From Sycobia sp. Sy_11 (taxonomy: Eukaryota > Arthropoda > Insecta > Hymenoptera > Epichrysomallidae), in the NCBI GenBank assembly GCA_018907035.1, contig JACCIC010000175.1:248001-312000 (forward strand): a stretch of 64,000 bases of DNA, given 5' to 3'. The position numbers and the translations under genes are program-made. Below, piece after piece: positions 32,683-47,582 of the stretch; the stretch's first letter is position 1, and every line of letters begins with the position of its first letter. The notes below the pieces were generated by a model, which searched no databases, was not told the origin of the DNA, and saw only the letters and a program-made list of their open reading frames with translations.

Positions 32683-35355
32683 AACTTAATTCTCTAAACT
32701 GACTACCGATACTTTTTTATTTTTATATCGTTTTACATATCGAATACTACAATTTCCCTCAATTTTATGAGTATTGTGCGATAATCTGGAAAAACTTCTT
32801 TATAAACACCATAATTACAGTATTCTACGTTTCCTTGATTTTAAATATATTGTTTTTGTTATTATAATTTTCAAGTACATCATTAATTCTTTTTATAAAA
32901 AATATTACTTGAAATTTTTCAAAGGTTTTTGCAATTTTATTAATTTTTACTTAAAAAATTATTGCATCAGACAAACTATTTTGTCTAAAAAAATTCTTTT
33001 AATAGAATCAAAATTCCTACTTATTTTTTAATGAATTATAAAAATAGATTTTTTTAAGAACTCAAATAAAAATTTAGACCTGCGGTTTTCCATTTTAAAT
33101 GAAAATTATTTATGTATTTTTGATACATTAAAAATATTAATGTTTTATTTAATATTATAGCAAATTATAATAAGTTAGATTATTTATTATAGAGTGCGTG
33201 GCCTGATGTTTAATGTATCAGTTTATTGTTTATGTTTGTATATATATTGCATGCATAAGAAATATTTAATAGCTACAAAATTGAAACAAATAACGATATT
33301 AATAAACATTTTAAATTGAAATGCGTGGATTACATTGTATAGTACATTTCAAGATATTGTTATAAAATTTTGTAAAATAAACTAAAAAGAAAGCATCGAA
33401 CAGCCATTCAAAGTATTTACGTTCTTTATCAGTTTATTCATTAAAAAAAAGTATATGAAATATGTAGTAGTATTAATAAATTTCGAAAATGACAACCTTT
33501 GCTCATATTCCATTTTTTAAATGTCATAGGAAAATAAATGAATAAGAATGTATAATTAATTTTACAATAATATTCGGTGACAGTAAATGTTTTTAACTAT
33601 ATTTTTTGTTCTATTGAAACCTCTGTTAATGTATAATTTAATACTTATAATTAATAGTTCATGCCCTAAAAAATAAGAGACAATGAAATTTAGACTGCGG
33701 ATAGCACAGTTTACCATAGACAAAGAAGTGTTTCCTACTTAATGTAAGTTATAGTGTGTTTCTCTGCTTAAAACGTATTTAACATTGTGAAAAAAAAATG
33801 ACGGGAAATAAATAAATGCGTAATGTTGACACATTCTCCGTACGGGTCATAAAATTGTTTTACCGCTACGGGAATATTTATGTGGAGGGGTTGAGCGAAA
33901 CTGTCGAAGCGCGCGAGGTGTCAGTAGAAAACTCACCAGAATACTTGTACATTGAAAAATGTAAGTTTGCTGTATTAATTAGTAAGCTGGTTCAAAAAGG
34001 GGGGGGGGCGAGAAACCGATTAATATCCAGTGAGAAAATCAAAGGAATATATCCTTATCGAACTGAAATTCAAATTATTGTCGGCAGTTTTAGAAGTTTG
34101 TTTGACTGTCAGTAAATAATTTACTCTCGTCTAAAGAAAAAAATTTTCAGTAAGGACAGTTTTCGAAAAATCTAACCTTGAAACTGGAAGTAATAAACAC
34201 TGAACATTTTGTTACTCTTAGTTGTTTTGGTTCTTGAATTTGTAATACAAATGGTTAATGTACAAATTATACTTTAATTGTTTTCTATTTTGAAAAAAGA
34301 ACTGATCTTTAACGAAGCTAGAAATTATTACTATTTACAGTTTCAAATTCATTCTGGGCAATTTAATTTTTAAATCACGAGAGTGCGGCGCAAAATAATC
34401 GCGCACAGCGAATACACACAATTCTCTTATAATAATATGCAATGAATAAGAAGACAGCCGCAAAGTGGCAGTTGCAGAATAAAAAAAAAAGAAGTTCAGC
34501 ACGACGATAAACTAAAATTAGTTTCAAAATTAACGTATATACCAAAGAACTTATTACAAGATTTTATATATACTAATGTAGTTTGTGTTGAAATATTTCT
34601 TATTTTAGTTATAATTTAGATTTGAATTCGCGTACCTTTTATTACTATTTCATTTTTTAATTTAAAAAAAAAAATTTTTTTACTTTTTGTCGATTCCGTA
34701 AAGTGTAAAAGAGATTGCTGAAATATAAAGGTATAATACTCATCATTGCTGGAAAATATTTTTTGAGCCCAGTAGCTCTCGTTGATTAAACATCCAGCGA
34801 TTGGTTGAATTTACGCTAATATAGACTGACAGCGAAAACTGTACCTTGAAATCTAACCCTAAACATATTGGTATTATCGTGGTTATTTTGTTTGTATTCT
34901 GTTTGAAACTCTTACGTTATGATAAATAAGTTTTTAAAAAAACTTAAATTATACGAAGCCATAACTGTGGCTTTATACATGGGAAAACGATATTAATACC
35001 TGGCGATCGATGAATAATCCTAATATAGAAATCTACCTGAACGACCGATCTTTATCTTCTAATCGACGTCTCAGATCAGGTGACCGCAAGCGTTATTAAC
35101 TCGCTCTGTACATTACAAGAAGAAAAAAAAAACGCCCAAAAAAATTCCGCCGGAAGGCAATGGGCGCCCAGTGGTATGCAGCGAGGCCTTAACCTAAATT
35201 TGTACCGTGTCGAGCCGAAATAAATAAGAGAGGGGGTTGAGGGGAAGGAAGAGTATAAAACACACGCGTAAAGGAATGGACCGAAAATGTGCCGGCGCGA
35301 GGAGAAGCTTAGCGAGGCATCAGAGGGAGTGAAGGAAGAGAAGAAAGTATATATA

Positions 35356-35359
<4 letters not shown>

Positions 35360-35429
<70 letters not shown>
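35360..35429. repeat. (TG)n microsatellite
   Basis: TG tract of about 70 bp with one GG interruption near 35391. Confidence 0.95.
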
Positions 35430-35432
<3 letters not shown>

Positions 35433-35555
35433 GAAATTTCAAAGAGAACGTCTGTGCGCAGCCTGTGATGCAGAGCCATTTTGTGCGCGCGTCTCTTTAC
35501 CAGCTTTTACGAGCGTATGTGCCGTCGTCTGATGGTCCCCTCTTGCGTGTATTGT

Positions 35556-35580
35556 ATATGTATGTATGTATGTATGTGTG

Positions 35581-35633
<53 letters not shown>
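35556..35633. repeat. (TATG)n(TA)n compound microsatellite
   Basis: About seven TATG-type units followed by about 24 TA units. Confidence 0.95.
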
Positions 35634-35636
<3 letters not shown>

Positions 35637-36031
35637 TCTCGGCGTACGAGTCGTATTTTTTCTGTCTCCCTCTGTGTTCGCCCGCGCGCCGGTCGTTTGT
35701 TGCGGAAAGGGATGATTATTTTAAGAGAAGAGGCGTGCGCGCGCCGCCGCCGTCGAGGGACGAAAAGCGCGCGCAGTTTTACAGCATTCTGCGCATTAGA
35801 TGAATAAAAATGAAGCTGCTTTTTTCCATTCTGAATTATCAACGGCATGGCTTTTGCGTGCTTCGCTGCGCGTGTACCGAGCGATATTTTTTTAGCCTAT
35901 TTTTTTCCTTGTTGAAGGACTATTCTGTACAGTCCATTTTCAAGTTTCTCACAACTGCATTCGTTTGACATGTATATTCATTATAATACAATGCTTAATG
36001 ACACGTGTAATAATTGTTATCTTATCGATGC

Positions 36032-36034
<3 letters not shown>

Positions 36035-36096
<62 letters not shown>

Positions 36097-36105
36097 TGTG
36101 TGTGT
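36035..36105. repeat. (TA)n(TG)n compound microsatellite
   Basis: TA tract to 36078 followed by a TG tract with one interruption. Confidence 0.95.
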
Positions 36106-39010
36106 ATGTAATGTTAATTCGTGAAAATAATGGCAAAATTTGAAAATCGTTTTTAAGATATTGTTAAATGCATACAGAAGGGATTCTTGTATGAATTTTT
36201 TTAATATCGCGTGTACTTAATTTATACAGATAGCACTCGCGGCTGAAATATTTTATGTTTTTGAAAATGGTCCCATTGGCTTTAAATGATCTTATCGTCG
36301 GTATAAGAAAAATTTCATAATGTACATTAAGTGTGCAGATTTCGTCAGATCTAGTCTAACAATTTGTAATTGCAATTATATATTGTAAATTATGAAGTGT
36401 GAGTAAAAATTCATCTTTACGTAATATATTGAAGCCCTTCCATCTTCATAAAACTAAGTGGAAATTTAAGATCATTTATTAACGTTCATTTTAATGCACA
36501 AAAAAATCATGCTTCCATATTCGAACAGTTTATAATAATAAAGTTGAAGCTGATTAATACGAGAATTTTGCAATTTAAATTAGTTTATTAGTTTCGTGCA
36601 ATGCAAAGTTTTGTTTTATATGAATCAACAATCAATATTAAGAAATATATTATATTTTAAAGTAAATTGAAAGCGCTAGAAGCCGGCGCATTCGGCCAGA
36701 GCTCCCCCACCCCTACCCAGTCGATACGGTCGTACTCGATGAAGCCATCTTAAAGATAAACATTTAATCAGTTTTATCTGATAAAGAATTTATCAGGCTA
36801 AAATTTTTTAAACAACATTTGGATTACTTTCATCAATTGATGCATAAAGTGCCGTTTTTGTCCATAATAAAAATTCAGATCTTTCAAATAATGATGCTAT
36901 TTAAGAAAGTGACACTCCTATATCCGAGCTGCATAAAAATCCTTATTTTTCCACAGGTAATTGCCTTGAACAGTAGTTTAATGAATAAAAATGTCTGGTA
37001 AAAATGACAAAAAATATTGAAATCGATGCTTAGCAAGAGTTTGATTATATCCAGTGAGGCTCATTAACAGTAGAATCAAGGTAATTTAAATTAAACGAAA
37101 AAAATCTCTCTTAACAATAAATAAATAAAGAAGCCTAAAAAAATACGTATCTAAATATTAAAGTACGTACATTTCTTATTTGTTAAGAAAAGCCTATATA
37201 CGTTTATCGCAATGGAACTATTCAAGTATCGATAGGGAAGGTGGGACACGGTGAGTGAATCGAATGAAATAGACACGCCTATTATAAAATAAGTTAATAA
37301 ATAATTTTAAATAAATTGGTTGTCGAAAGTACTTAAATATTATTTACAGTATTTCCGCATAAAAATACACTGTAAAACTTTTATATTAATCTTTATAAAT
37401 TTGTAGCCTTTGAAGATAATAAATCTCATTGTCGAAGTTAAAAAAGAAAATAATTATATCGAAATACTAATATTTTATATAAAAATGTTAGACAATCTTA
37501 AATCAAAAAAAATCTCTTCGAAGCAAATATATAAAACAATAAATCAGATTCTTATTGTATTGAAGATAACTAAAATTATTCTATATGTATTACTAATATG
37601 TAATAATATTTATTATTATGTGTGTCTGTTTGTGTGCAATTAATTAAAATATGTTTAAAACTAAATTTTTAACAAAATAATATATTTAATAATTTTTATT
37701 TATTTTATGATTTCTCATACCCGTCGTGCCCCACCCAAATCGCCATCGTGCCACATGGGTGGGGAAACCGTAATTTTTGGAGGCTTGAATTTCATTTCAT
37801 ATTATAATCTTATATTTATTTTCTTTTGTGCTTATAAAAAGAGAATCTTACAACATTATGTTACATAAGCTTTTGTCCATTTTGATTTAAACTCAAAATT
37901 GAAGCAACAGGACTTATTTCAATTTTGAATGACAGTCATACCCTACCTTCATTACTTTTAATAAAGAATTATTTTTCAGTGTGTCAAAAGCATCTGCATC
38001 TTGTGCTCAAAATTTTCATCAATATATATGCATAAAAAACATTTTTGCGAGAGTCGCTGCACCGCACTGTCTATTGTGTCATGTATTGGCAGCTTAAATG
38101 TAATATGCGATACTAACAGTGAGGAGGAGAACTAAAAAAATGCGAAAGAATTGCTTAGATTAGTAAAGTTTCGAAGTTCTTTAATAAAAATTTCTTTTAA
38201 AAAAACTGAAAATTATAGAAATACATCGCACAAAACGTGTTATAACAGAGTTAAGACTGTAAAAAAAACATCATGGAAATCCGTCCAATCATTGAAAGGC
38301 TTTTACAAAACGATGCTGCTGTAAAGAATTTCACTTTTTATAGAACACTATTTAAATACTAATGTAAGTTTTCATTGTATTTCCGAACCTGACTTTGATA
38401 AAACTGATTTGATGAAATTTAAATGGTAAAAAAATCATAATGAATGGATAAAAATAATAAATATTGCATATAATAAGAAAACAGTAATTTATGAGTGATA
38501 TGATAGTCATGTTTATAAATAAAATTATTGTATTATTGAGAGAAGTAAATCTCTTTAAAAAATTGTTTTTATTGTGTTTACTTAAAAGATAAAGAAACCA
38601 ATTATATCACACTTATGCTGTTTTTTATTATGCTATGGGATTGTAATATATAGTATAACCTTCAAATGATTACTTTAAGTATTATTTAATTATTTAACAA
38701 AAATAGCAATTCAACCCATACAATAATCTATACGATCGGATCACCCACGACTGCCATTTTAGTTTTATTACATTGGCGCCCTCGTAGAAGCTGGTAGAAG
38801 CGGTGGACGTTTTCTTGACCAATCTCGCTATGTGTATATCATGCAATATTGTTTTAATTTTGTACGTCTATATACGCATATAAAAGCGTAAATTATAAAA
38901 GCAGTTCATGCAGAACAGAGAGAACGAAAAGCGTTATAGTTAACCGAGGCGTTTGGAACTGCATCGGTACATTGCTTGCTGGCATCTCTTGAACTTGCGG
39001 GTGACCTATA

Positions 39011-39013
<3 letters not shown>

Positions 39014-39069
<56 letters not shown>
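39014..39069. repeat. (TA)n microsatellite
   Basis: TA tract of about 55 bp. Frames crossing it encode Tyr-Ile repeats by composition only. Confidence 0.95.
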
Positions 39070-39074
<5 letters not shown>

Positions 39075-39313
39075 CCGCGCGGGCAGCCGGTACACTCGCA
39101 CCCGCGTGATTGCAATGTACTTGTTTGTATACTGCACCCACGAGGTAAGGACAGAGCAAGACAGACACGCGCGACGATTACGTCGTGGCATTAGATGACG
39201 TAACAATGGTTGGGTGTACAGGATGATTCATCCTATGTAATATACATCTTTCGAGATCTGACGATTCCGGGTTATCGACGGGGAACGGTAGCGAAGCGCA
39301 TTTGCGTGGGTGC

Positions 39314-39317
<4 letters not shown>

Positions 39318-39363
<46 letters not shown>
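39318..39363. repeat. (TA)n microsatellite
   Basis: Perfect TA tract of 46 bp, 250 bp from the previous one. Confidence 0.95.
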
Positions 39364-39365
<2 letters not shown>

Positions 39366-41216
39366 GGCTCAGAAATGTATACTGTTCGTGTATTATAAAG
39401 GTATGTTTAAAGTTATGAGCAGAGAGGCGTAGACGATTTGGTGAGCTGAGTCGATATTTTTCCGCCTTTAGTTTTTCTGGGTTTTCTATAATCACTAACA
39501 AAAATATTGGTCAAAATTTATGTTAATGATTTTAAACCCTAAAAGGAATAAAATGTTTTTATAATTATTTATTTTTATGTAGATCAAAATAATTAAATTT
39601 CACACTGAAGCTATTCTTAAACGTTGCTGTTGCTGAAATTTTTTTTACCACATATACATTTTCAACCTAAGTTTGAAAATGAAAAAAAGTCTATTAACAA
39701 ATTACTAAATTGTTTGCACGGTATATTTAATGTAAATAATGAAGAATTTTTAGAAGCAGTAGATTAAATTTTATATTAATAATAATTAATAGTCTAATGA
39801 TTATTCGTGTAATGAAATTACTCGTGGTCAGAATCTACTGGATTTTTTTGCTTTTGTAGATTTTAATATAAGAATAAAGTTGTGAAAATCTTAGGTTGCA
39901 TTGTTATTATTATATATTCGATCTTCGTCTCTCTTACATAAGTGAGAAAAATTTATTTGGATTTGTCAAGAGAGTTAGTGCATTAAACTTTTTTTTTTTT
40001 TTTTGTCGTCGAGCTGTAACAATCTATGCGCGATTGTTTGGTTATTTATACTTTCAATGCAATGAATTGTGTGCGTTGTTCAAGAATATTTAACGCCATT
40101 ATAGAAATTGAAGAAAAATTTCATTGAATACTTCATTAATGAGTTCTGTTCCGTCGCTGAAATGTGACTGGATTTTCAAAGTTTTCTTTTAACAAGTGTA
40201 TTTATTATTTAAGAGTAAAAACTCTAACCGTTCTTCTAACTGGATTTGTTAATGTTTAATTTTATGCATTTCCGTAATTTTGTATTTTTTGCCCGTATAA
40301 CAGAAATTAACTTCTGTTGATTATAAATCACCATTGTATATAGTACATTAATAAACAATAATCTATTTTTGTTGACAATAGCGAACGCTGTAGTGGGTAA
40401 TAATAATATGAAACTGTATATAATCTTTCTCATCTATCACTCTAGCCTGCTTTGTCCTAATTAAATCCGCCCTCGCCTTACCTTCAATTTTCAAGAGAAA
40501 GGGGCGGCTTAAATTTAGTTACGCAAGCTTAAAAAATTTCCTTCCGCCTTTACTTCCTATAAGTCTCTCACTCGCTCGCCCATTTGCGCGCGCGCGCGCA
40601 TACGCACGCACACCCGCGTACACCCTTTGTTTCCTTTGTGCTTTCTCTTACGCATGCTGCAGACTCGATCTGACATATGAACGCTTTAAAACCACTTTAT
40701 TGAAATAGCTTGCACGACAGTAAGTTGTATTGTTCGTATATGAAGGATTTCTACCGATTTTAAAATTATGATAATAATGGGAATAGAGATCGGTCTGAAT
40801 AGAGTGCAATTTATCAAGAAACGGGATTAGAAGCACGCAGTGTACGTAGCGAAGTGCTGTTCGTCTCTTCAGGCCTCTAAAGAGGCAAGATTGAGGGCAA
40901 TATAATATACATTCTCAAAAAGCTAAATTGAGTGAAAACTGTTTTTTTTTGGGAAGTGAGAAGGATTTTTGGTTTTATATAATTTACGAGCATCGATACA
41001 ATCGTAATTTTTAAGGGTAATAATATATTGATTTGATTTCAATGACTTTTTTAATATTTAATAATAAATTTTTTTATTAGTTATGTTAAAAGTTATTACA
41101 TATCTATAATAAATTGACTATTAAAGGAGTCACGCAAAAGACACCTTTAACACAGTTGTGGTACTAAGTGATTTATAATTATTAGATAAATTCTTTATAT
41201 TACTCATTCTTTATGA

Positions 41217-41645
41217 ATATAATAAAGGAGGTGTTACAAGCGATGAATTATGAGTCAGTTAATGTGATTGAATAATTTATTGAATTGTTGCACGACGTTT
41301 CGACAGCTTATTTTCTGCCCTTATGAAGCCATAAGGTGCGTACAATTGTATTAGTTCATAACTATATTTAATAATGTATATGAATTTTTATAATATTTAT
41401 TTTATATATTTGTGGTAACTCGAGAGTTGATTATATCCAAATGCACAATCACAAATATATAAAGTAAATGGTATAAAAATCCATATGCGTTATTAAATAT
41501 AGTTATGAACACATACAATTGTACGCACCTTATGGCTTGATGAGGGCACTGAATAAGCTGTCGAAACGTCGTGCAATAATTGAATAACTTATTCAAGCAC
41601 ATTAACGTGACTCATTCATCGCTTATAACAGCTCGATTATTAATT
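41217..41645. mobile_element. near-perfect 0.4 kb palindrome with hammerhead-like cores
   Basis: The left arm (41232-41414) is the reverse complement of the right arm (41450-41630) at most positions, with a 35-bp spacer; weaker pairing extends to about 41217 and 41645. Each arm has GCCATAAGGTGCGTACAATTG and GACGTTTCGACAGC or its complement. In the right arm TTGATGAGGGC...TGTCGAAACGTC (41538-41570) resembles a hammerhead core with one box base changed. No ORF is present. It is likely two inverted terminal repeats of a Penelope-like family or a foldback element. Confidence 0.65.
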
Positions 41646-44600
41646 TATAAACAATTTAAATAAACCTAATTATAAATTTTAAAAATAAATATAAAAATTT
41701 CGTTATAACTGAAGTTGTTCAGACAGTAAATGATCAAAACGTGCCTGGTATATATATATATAAGAACAGCCAAAAGTATATCACGAGTTCTTTCTGTCCC
41801 TCTCTTTCTTTCTATATAGATGTTACTCTCATTCTTTTCTCCGTATATTTAAGATGTCATAAACCCATAAAAGAATAAGAGTCGGAGGACTCACAATACA
41901 TGATTACAATCCTTTCTCTTGTGCAGCTCCCCCGAGCTCCCCCCCCCCCCCGTAATCCATGTCGTATAAGAAAAATCTCACCCACTTCGAATTATTTCTT
42001 CATCGCAAAGGAGAAAAGGCATATCGATGTTAGGAAAAGAGGATGAGAGTAGAGATCACGATCGAGAGAAGACCCTTCAAGATCCTGCTGGGATCGTCTG
42101 AGGTATTGGGAGACCACTATATGTGTATTCGAAATGGTCGAGTGTGTGCTCGTGTACGTGTATAATTGTGTGCTTTTAACGACGATGCTTTGTCCGAGAA
42201 AGTGTGGCGTAATTGCACTTAATTTGACTCTCCGGCATTTTTAACTTGCAACTCCCTCGAGTTGCACAAAGAGGAGAAAAACTTAGCTGGTGGAATGCAG
42301 ATATTCATTATTTAAGATTTTGCATAATTTATTGTCGAGGGTTTTGTATGTAATTATACATGTGATTTTATACATATAATGCCTTTTGCGTTTAAATAAT
42401 TTCATTGAAAACGTTCACAAAGAATACGAAAGATAAGATATATGCGCATAGTTGCATGTATTTTTTTTCAATTCAAAATATGTATATAGTGTTTCTTAAA
42501 TTATACAGCGAGCTGCTATGATTCAGTTTGGAGAGATAGAGATAGAACACCTGTTATTTTTCAAAACACAGGATTGGTTTCTTTTCAAAATAAATATTTT
42601 GAAACTGTGATATACGTCAGATCTTAAGATATGGATCAGAAGATTCTCTAACTTCAACTTTCACGGAAAATTTCGAACAGGGAAAGCTTTAAATCGTTTA
42701 AAAATATTCTTTAGGCATATCTTATAAATTTTGATAACGGAAAACTATTTTATTTTTTCATTTTTTCTAGATTTTTAAAGTATGTGTCTGTATGTATGTC
42801 ATTATTTTGTAGTTCAATATAAATGTTGCCCTCGATGTTGCCTCTATAAAGAGCTGTATCTAAGTTGAAATATCTGAATTGATTTTAAAAGATATATATA
42901 AATAAGAGTAATATTATATTAAACGAAAATCTTTATTAGTCAACTCAGAAAATTTTAAATCTAAACCTAACATAATTTACAGCAAAGATATCTTTTACAT
43001 CAAGAAACTTAAGGTTAGAAATGTTTTATTTAATGAAATGGATGATAAAAGACACTTCTTAACTGCTAAGAAATCTACATTCCCATCAGAATAGAACAAA
43101 AAAGAGATCTTCCAAGTAAATGGATTCGTTTGCAATAAATAAACACGTTTCTGATTAGTACGGCGGGCATTTATTTTGCCCTGTTACATTCCTGCACTAG
43201 AAAAGAGAAAGGAAAACTTCTGAAATGTATTTAAAAGTTTTTAAATGTCATTTTATTACATTAAACTTGACGCGCCATTAATTTAAAAAATCAATTTTTC
43301 TGCAATCTTTATATCTTTGATGATTAAAATTAAATACTACACTGTGTATTCGAGGTGACTTAATCGAGTAGGCCCGTATCAAATTGGAGCCTGGCCAAAT
43401 CAAGTAGGCATTCGGTACTTTTCAAAAGCACAGATGTGATCATTTACTTTAAAACATAGTAAATGTCTTATTGAATAATACACAACTGTATAGGTTAGAT
43501 TGCACAAATAGTAAATTAATTTTAACTGCCAAATGTTAATCTTAATAAGATTACACTTTATTTTTCTATATTGTTCCTATGCTAAATTATTTATGTATTT
43601 TTTGGTATTAAAATAATTCTTGATAAAAAAATCCTTAATTTCCAATTGTATTTATAAAAATGATAGCTATAAGATGATCATGTGTGGAACAAACTTCGCA
43701 CACTTTCCATAAAATAGAATGTATATAATTGCAGTTAAGAGTTTTTTTTCTTATTTGTTTTTTGTTCATTGCACTATTTCTCAACGGAATTCGAAATCTA
43801 AATACTTAATATGTATTGTGCAATTTTGTAAAAGTCGATCTTTATAAAGTTATATTAGGTTCTGTATAAGATACCATAATTTTTTCTTTAATTATTTCAT
43901 ATCTTATAATACTTAGTAAAAAAGACAAAATCGAAAAAATATTTTTATAACTTTCTTCTAGATCAAAGATTATTTAGTTAACTATTTTTTTTCTATATTC
44001 AACAAATGTAAAGTAGAAATCACAAGCGCTTTATACAGATTTATAGAAACTTCCTAAATATTACGTGGATTGTATTATGATAATAGTGAAATCACTCAAG
44101 AGTTTTTATTTATTTATTATTTAATTGACAAATATTTAAAAAAATCAGTATTATAGTATAAATACTAATATTTAAGAATAATATATGTTATATTGATAAA
44201 TAGATTTAATGAAAAATTTAAGAACCTCGGAGTAATTCATGAGGAAATGACAGACTATGGAAATAAAAATATCTCTTACCGCGAAGTTTATCGCGGTTGA
44301 AGCAAAAAAAGCATACGAATTTCAATTAATAAAAAATTATTATTCTAAACATTAGTTTCAGGAAGGAACGAATGAAAACGGCAACAAATTAATATAATTA
44401 AAGACAAGAGAGAGAGAGAGGGAATATGAAAATACACTTGCGAAATCAGAATCTTCGTTAAGCCAACAATTAAAACCGCAAGTCACCTTGATTTGTTCAG
44501 CTCTCTGCGCCCCGTTCGAGTGAGCGTACCGCGCGTCAATCTTCGAAGCGTGAAAATTATCTCCAGACACATTGACTGCGCGTTTGGGAATTCAGCGAGA

Positions 44601-47551
44601 TAAACTTGTATATCTATGCGCGGGTTTCGCGTTTTTTTTTTCGTGCTGCATGTCTGGGTCACGCGATGCACCTGTCGTTAAAAAATTTAGATAATATATA
44701 TGCCAGATATGCGTATGTATATAGTAAAAAGAGAAACGACTTAACAATAATCATCCGAACTATAAATATGTAAAAATATCGCAAACTTTATCTCTTTTTA
44801 GTCGATTCATTTTTTTATTACTTCTTTTTTGTTTTCCTAACTAATTATTTATTATAATATGCGCTCATCAATTTTCCAATATTGCTGTGTATATTCGAAT
44901 GGAGAATAGATATTAATTATTATGTGATTAATTTTGATTAAAACGAAACTATCCTTGCTCCAAAGCTGACGAAACTATAGCGTGTCTATACTTCAAGGCC
45001 TATTTATTCATTTTAAATGATTTTATTATTCATAATCATTATTTGATTAGTTTTTTAGAATAATTTTACTTTCGACATTTATGTTGGAAAAATTTGGATA
45101 GACCGCGTGAAAAAATGAACAAGCATGGTCGACACGAATTGAGAAACATTATACAGTGATCACTAGTGGCATGAATCTGGCATAATTCATTATTATTTCG
45201 ATGATTTGAAAAGAGTTTCACAATTTCTGTTTCTTGTTTACACAGACCTGTAATGCTAACACATTTTTCGTTTGAATTTTATTGAATTCGTTAAGTTTTT
45301 TAATTGTTCATAACCAAAATCTGACAAAACTTCAACATTTTACTTACGTTCACAATACTTGCTGCCTTGTTATTGCAGTTGTTCTCAATCAGTGTCGGAT
45401 ATATTTGTTAATTACGTTTTCCTTGGACAACAGAACATAAGATAATTAAATTACCAATATACTATTGACAATTATCGAAAAGAAATAAATATAGGCACCA
45501 ACATAGAGATAATCTCCCAAATTTATTGCTAATCTTGCTTGAATATTTTGAACGAGAATGCCAGGTTGGATTGTATGCCTAGACATACGCTTAAAGGACT
45601 TTTAAAATAAAGGTCCATAAATTTTATATTAATTTCTATGTCACTAAAAAGTATTAACTTTACAAAAACTTTTAAACTCTTTTTTTTATCCTATACAAGA
45701 GTATAATTTACACTTGATTCAACATAATTTTCCTACATTGATGGCACAATTAAGCTAAAATAGTATTTATTATAAAAAAATCTTTTTCATATTGTTTATG
45801 AGTTATTACAATAATTTACAAATCCTGTTTGCATGAAAAAATTCCAGCCTGGTGTCGTCTATTTATTTAGTTTTTATAATTTAAATTTTGAATGTTTGGA
45901 CGGAATATTCAAATAATTTGTTATTTTTTAATGTAAGCCTATCATCATACTTTATGTTAGATAACGTATGCATGGATATAGTTAAAAAAAAGAAGCAAAT
46001 GCATATTTTGTATATATTATTCGCAGATAATAAAAGATTTTCACATATATATTTTTAACGTTGACCTTTACATTGCTTGCATAAATTAAAGAGTTTAATC
46101 TCAAGATGATTTCAAATTGAGTAGTTAGCCTTTGTACATTAATTTAAAATGGCAAAATTTATCTGCACGCGTAATTAAAGAAGATATTTTTTACTTCGAT
46201 AATACATACTTAATCACAATTGATAACATAAAATAATGATTAAATTCATAAGAGTTTCCATTCATAAATGATTGTTAATGCTAAAACAGAGCTTTCGTTA
46301 ATGATAATGCTTAATTCATATTGTATAACATAGAAAGTATTACAAAATTTTAATATTAATCCATTTTTAAGGACGTTATCATTTATCCATTGAAATAAAT
46401 ATTATTCTTCGTTATACATATGAAATTTATTCATATAATCTTGTTTTTATATTAATCGAAATAATATATCGTATTAAAAATTTACAAGAAATATTGTAAT
46501 ATCAGAGTAGTAGAAGACAAAACTCTTCGTGTGTTAAAAATAATTAATTATATATCTTTAATTAAAGATATAATATTCATTATTATCCACAAAAATGTAC
46601 TTGTTATCAAATTCTTTCGCTCTTGTCATAATAATTTCAATACCAAGCATCAATAACGCAAAAAAATTTTTGTTGCTTTTTGACTCAGACGAAAACAATC
46701 TGTATCTGAAAATGTAGATGTCTCAGTGTATTGAAATCGACATCTCCTTCATGGGAGAAAGGACTATGAAAGTTCCTTTTTTTTAAATTTGACTAAAATA
46801 AATTCTGTAATAAACATTCAAAATTAACCAAAATTAAAGATTGAAAAAAGTATCGTCGCTTGATCAATAATGTAAATAGATGCACAAACCATCCTTAAGT
46901 GGCGAAAATTATATGAATAAACTTTTTTCCTCATTCTAACCTGCAAATCGCAACATCGCCGCTGGATTCCGGTTCTAATTATGAAAAATATAGGTCTCAC
47001 TTAGTACGAAAAGGCTTCTTTACGTACCTCGCGTTACAACCCTCGGATCCGCCTCGGGCAGCAAGCCTCTCGTTTCGTACATAAAGCCTTTTCGCCCCCG
47101 GTAAGAAATTTCCCATTCTTAGTTCTCGCACTAATTCCTTCATCTTATCGCCTCAATTTTTATTCTGCATCGCGTGATATTTAAAATTTACTACTGAAGC
47201 TAGCTCTATATTGTAATCCCATCGATCGCGTTTAGTGAGGATTCCGACCCCCCCCCCCCCAACCCATCAGACCCTGCGTGAAAATAAACCGGTATATGAT
47301 TTTTAATACGTCATTAGCTCGTCGCCTCTTTCACCGCGATCGCTGCAGCCTGCGGCGTTGTAACGCGCGTTAGAGTGCGACGAACATCGGCTGGAAAGGT
47401 CGTATACTGCCTCCTTTCCTCTTCCATTTTAGTTTTTCATGCATCGATATATAAAATGACAATGAAGAGTCGTCGCGGCGGCGCGCATATGCGATGGGGG
47501 GATTGTGAAATTCAACCGAGGACTCGAAATTCAAGGAGAGCTTGCAACCTG

Positions 47552-47577
<26 letters not shown>
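47552..47577. repeat. poly-T run (26)
   Basis: Uninterrupted T run. On the minus strand it could be the A-tail of a retroposed sequence, but no body is recognised. Confidence 0.9.

Positions 47578-47582
<5 letters not shown>

Larger units (their letters stand above)
31571..41216. other. non-coding intronic DNA with several microsatellites
   Basis: No coding signal beyond chance frames. It holds (GA)n at 32635, TG and TA tracts at 35.3-35.7 and 36.0 kb, TA tracts at 39.0 and 39.3 kb, a GC/CpG-rich patch at 35.6-35.9 kb and another around 36.68-36.75 kb. Weak AG|GTAAT pairs occur at 32474 and 36956. Confidence 0.5.

Noticed and set aside
32471..36960. AG|GTAAT pairs at 32474 and 36956 as further recursive splice sites.
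   Set aside because: Pyrimidine tracts are short or mixed and the donors (GTAATA, GTAATT) are weak.
38893..39400. Several Tyr-Ile repeat frames on both strands.
   Set aside because: They are translations of (TA)n tracts.
47008..47098. Inverted ACGAAAAGGCTT-type repeat around a GC-rich loop.
   Set aside because: Arms match only partly and no element or RNA family is suggested; noted as minor structure.
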